Part shown: piece after piece, positions 5,946 through 6,384 of the stretch
How positions within the stretch are numbered: position 1 is the stretch's first letter
How the letters are laid out: every line of letters begins with the position of its first letter
Source: Cyclobacteriaceae bacterium
GTDB taxonomy: Bacteria; Bacteroidota; Bacteroidia; Cytophagales; Cyclobacteriaceae
Direction: 5' to 3'
DNA: 6,384 bases
NCBI GenBank assembly: GCA_030589835.1
Contig: JAUUZS010000264.1
Span: 1-6,384 of the forward strand
Made by a program: the position numbers and the translations under genes
The notes under the pieces: model-generated
What the model was told of the DNA's origin: nothing
Databases searched by the model: none
Seen by the model: the letters and a program-made list of their open reading frames with translations, nothing else

Positions 5946-6384
5946 ATGAGTACCAAATCCGAACATATTGAATACCTAGACCTGATAGTTAAAGAACTTA
6001 GTAGGGAAAACTCTGCCGAAGATCAAAAGAGACTTCATACATGGCTCGCTACGGACGAAGAAAACCAACGAGTCTTTGACAGCTACCGGGCGACCTGGAA
6101 TGAAATGGATCGTGTGAACGGCAAGTCCTCCAGGGAAGTTGATGTGGAATGGGCTCGATTGGAAAATGAAATTGACTTCGAAGCTTCTTCTCCCTTAGCA
6201 ACACAAAGATCATTATTTGGCAATGTCTATCGATATGCCGCTGCTTTACTGTTTGTAGTATTTGCCGGATTTGCGGTATATTATTTTCTAAATCATCAAG
6301 GCACCGGACAATTGGTAGCTGAAGTTCAAATTCAGGAAGTGGAACTTTCAGAAGGAACGATTGTTACCGTGAATTCGAATTCAA
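5946..6384 (+). CDS. FecR-family anti-sigma factor, 3' end cut by the window edge
   Basis: The first 146 codons are visible. The N-terminal cytoplasmic part has the FecR N-domain (DUF4880-like) pattern: HIEYLDLIVKELSRENSAED (7-26), then LHTWLATDEENQRVFDSYRA (30-49) and TWNEMDR. One membrane helix lies at about 96-115 (RYAAALLFVVFAGFAVYYFL). The periplasmic FecR domain begins after it (VELSEGTIVTVNSNS at about 132-146, compare the usual VELPDGSxVxLN). Such proteins hold an ECF sigma factor at the inner membrane and release it when a TonB-dependent transducer or receptor signals. The partner is most likely the sigma factor encoded upstream on the same strand. The four-helix gene and repeats lie between them, so co-transcription is uncertain. 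ATG at 5946 starts just before the conserved N-terminal helix; the leader is A-rich with no clear ribosome binding site. A target SusC-like receptor may lie beyond the right edge. Confidence 0.9.
   Translation, partial: MSTKSEHIEYLDLIVKELSRENSAEDQKRLHTWLATDEENQRVFDSYRATWNEMDRVNGKSSREVDVEWARLENEIDFEASSPLATQRSLFGNVYRYAAALLFVVFAGFAVYYFLNHQGTGQLVAEVQIQEVELSEGTIVTVNSNS

Overview
The window looks like a low-to-moderate GC member of the Bacteroidota. Four things point there: an ECF sigma factor and FecR-type anti-sigma pair of the kind expanded in this phylum, a TonB-dependent receptor paired with a YfiR-family periplasmic protein, AT-rich leaders without clear Shine-Dalgarno sites, and intergenic repeat families (GAAGTCGGAAG/CCGAAG-type and CCTGCCTG...CAGGCAGG-type) that I recall from Bacteroidota genomes. 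Genus cannot be told from the sequence.

Left part (1-2463, minus strand): a probable two-gene operon. A secreted YfiR-like (DUF4154) protein comes first. After 27 nt follows a TonB-dependent outer-membrane receptor that runs off the left edge, probably lacking only its last strand. Middle part (2821-4176, minus strand): a complete alanine/glycine:cation symporter (AGCS family), separated from yfiR by a 357-nt gap holding an imperfect inverted repeat.

The 515-nt region 4177-4691 lies between the divergent symporter and sigma-factor genes. It holds a 111-nt inverted-repeat element with 16-nt arms, a neighbouring CCTGCCTG/CAGGCAGG palindrome, and a small dyad close to the sigma-factor gene.

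Right part (4692-6384, plus strand): an ECF sigma-70 factor and a FecR-like membrane anti-sigma factor (cut by the right edge) would normally be adjacent. Here they are split by about 711 nt. The gap holds a strongly purine-biased repeat tract, a 126-aa four-helix-bundle (S23/IVP-like) gene, and a second repeat cluster (TTGCAGT direct repeats and inverted CTGCCACT copies). The repeats on the two sides share a 10-nt inverted match, so the four-helix gene looks like a cassette inserted into a sigma/anti-sigma operon. This is the most unusual structure in the window. The rest is ordinary transport and regulatory gene content.
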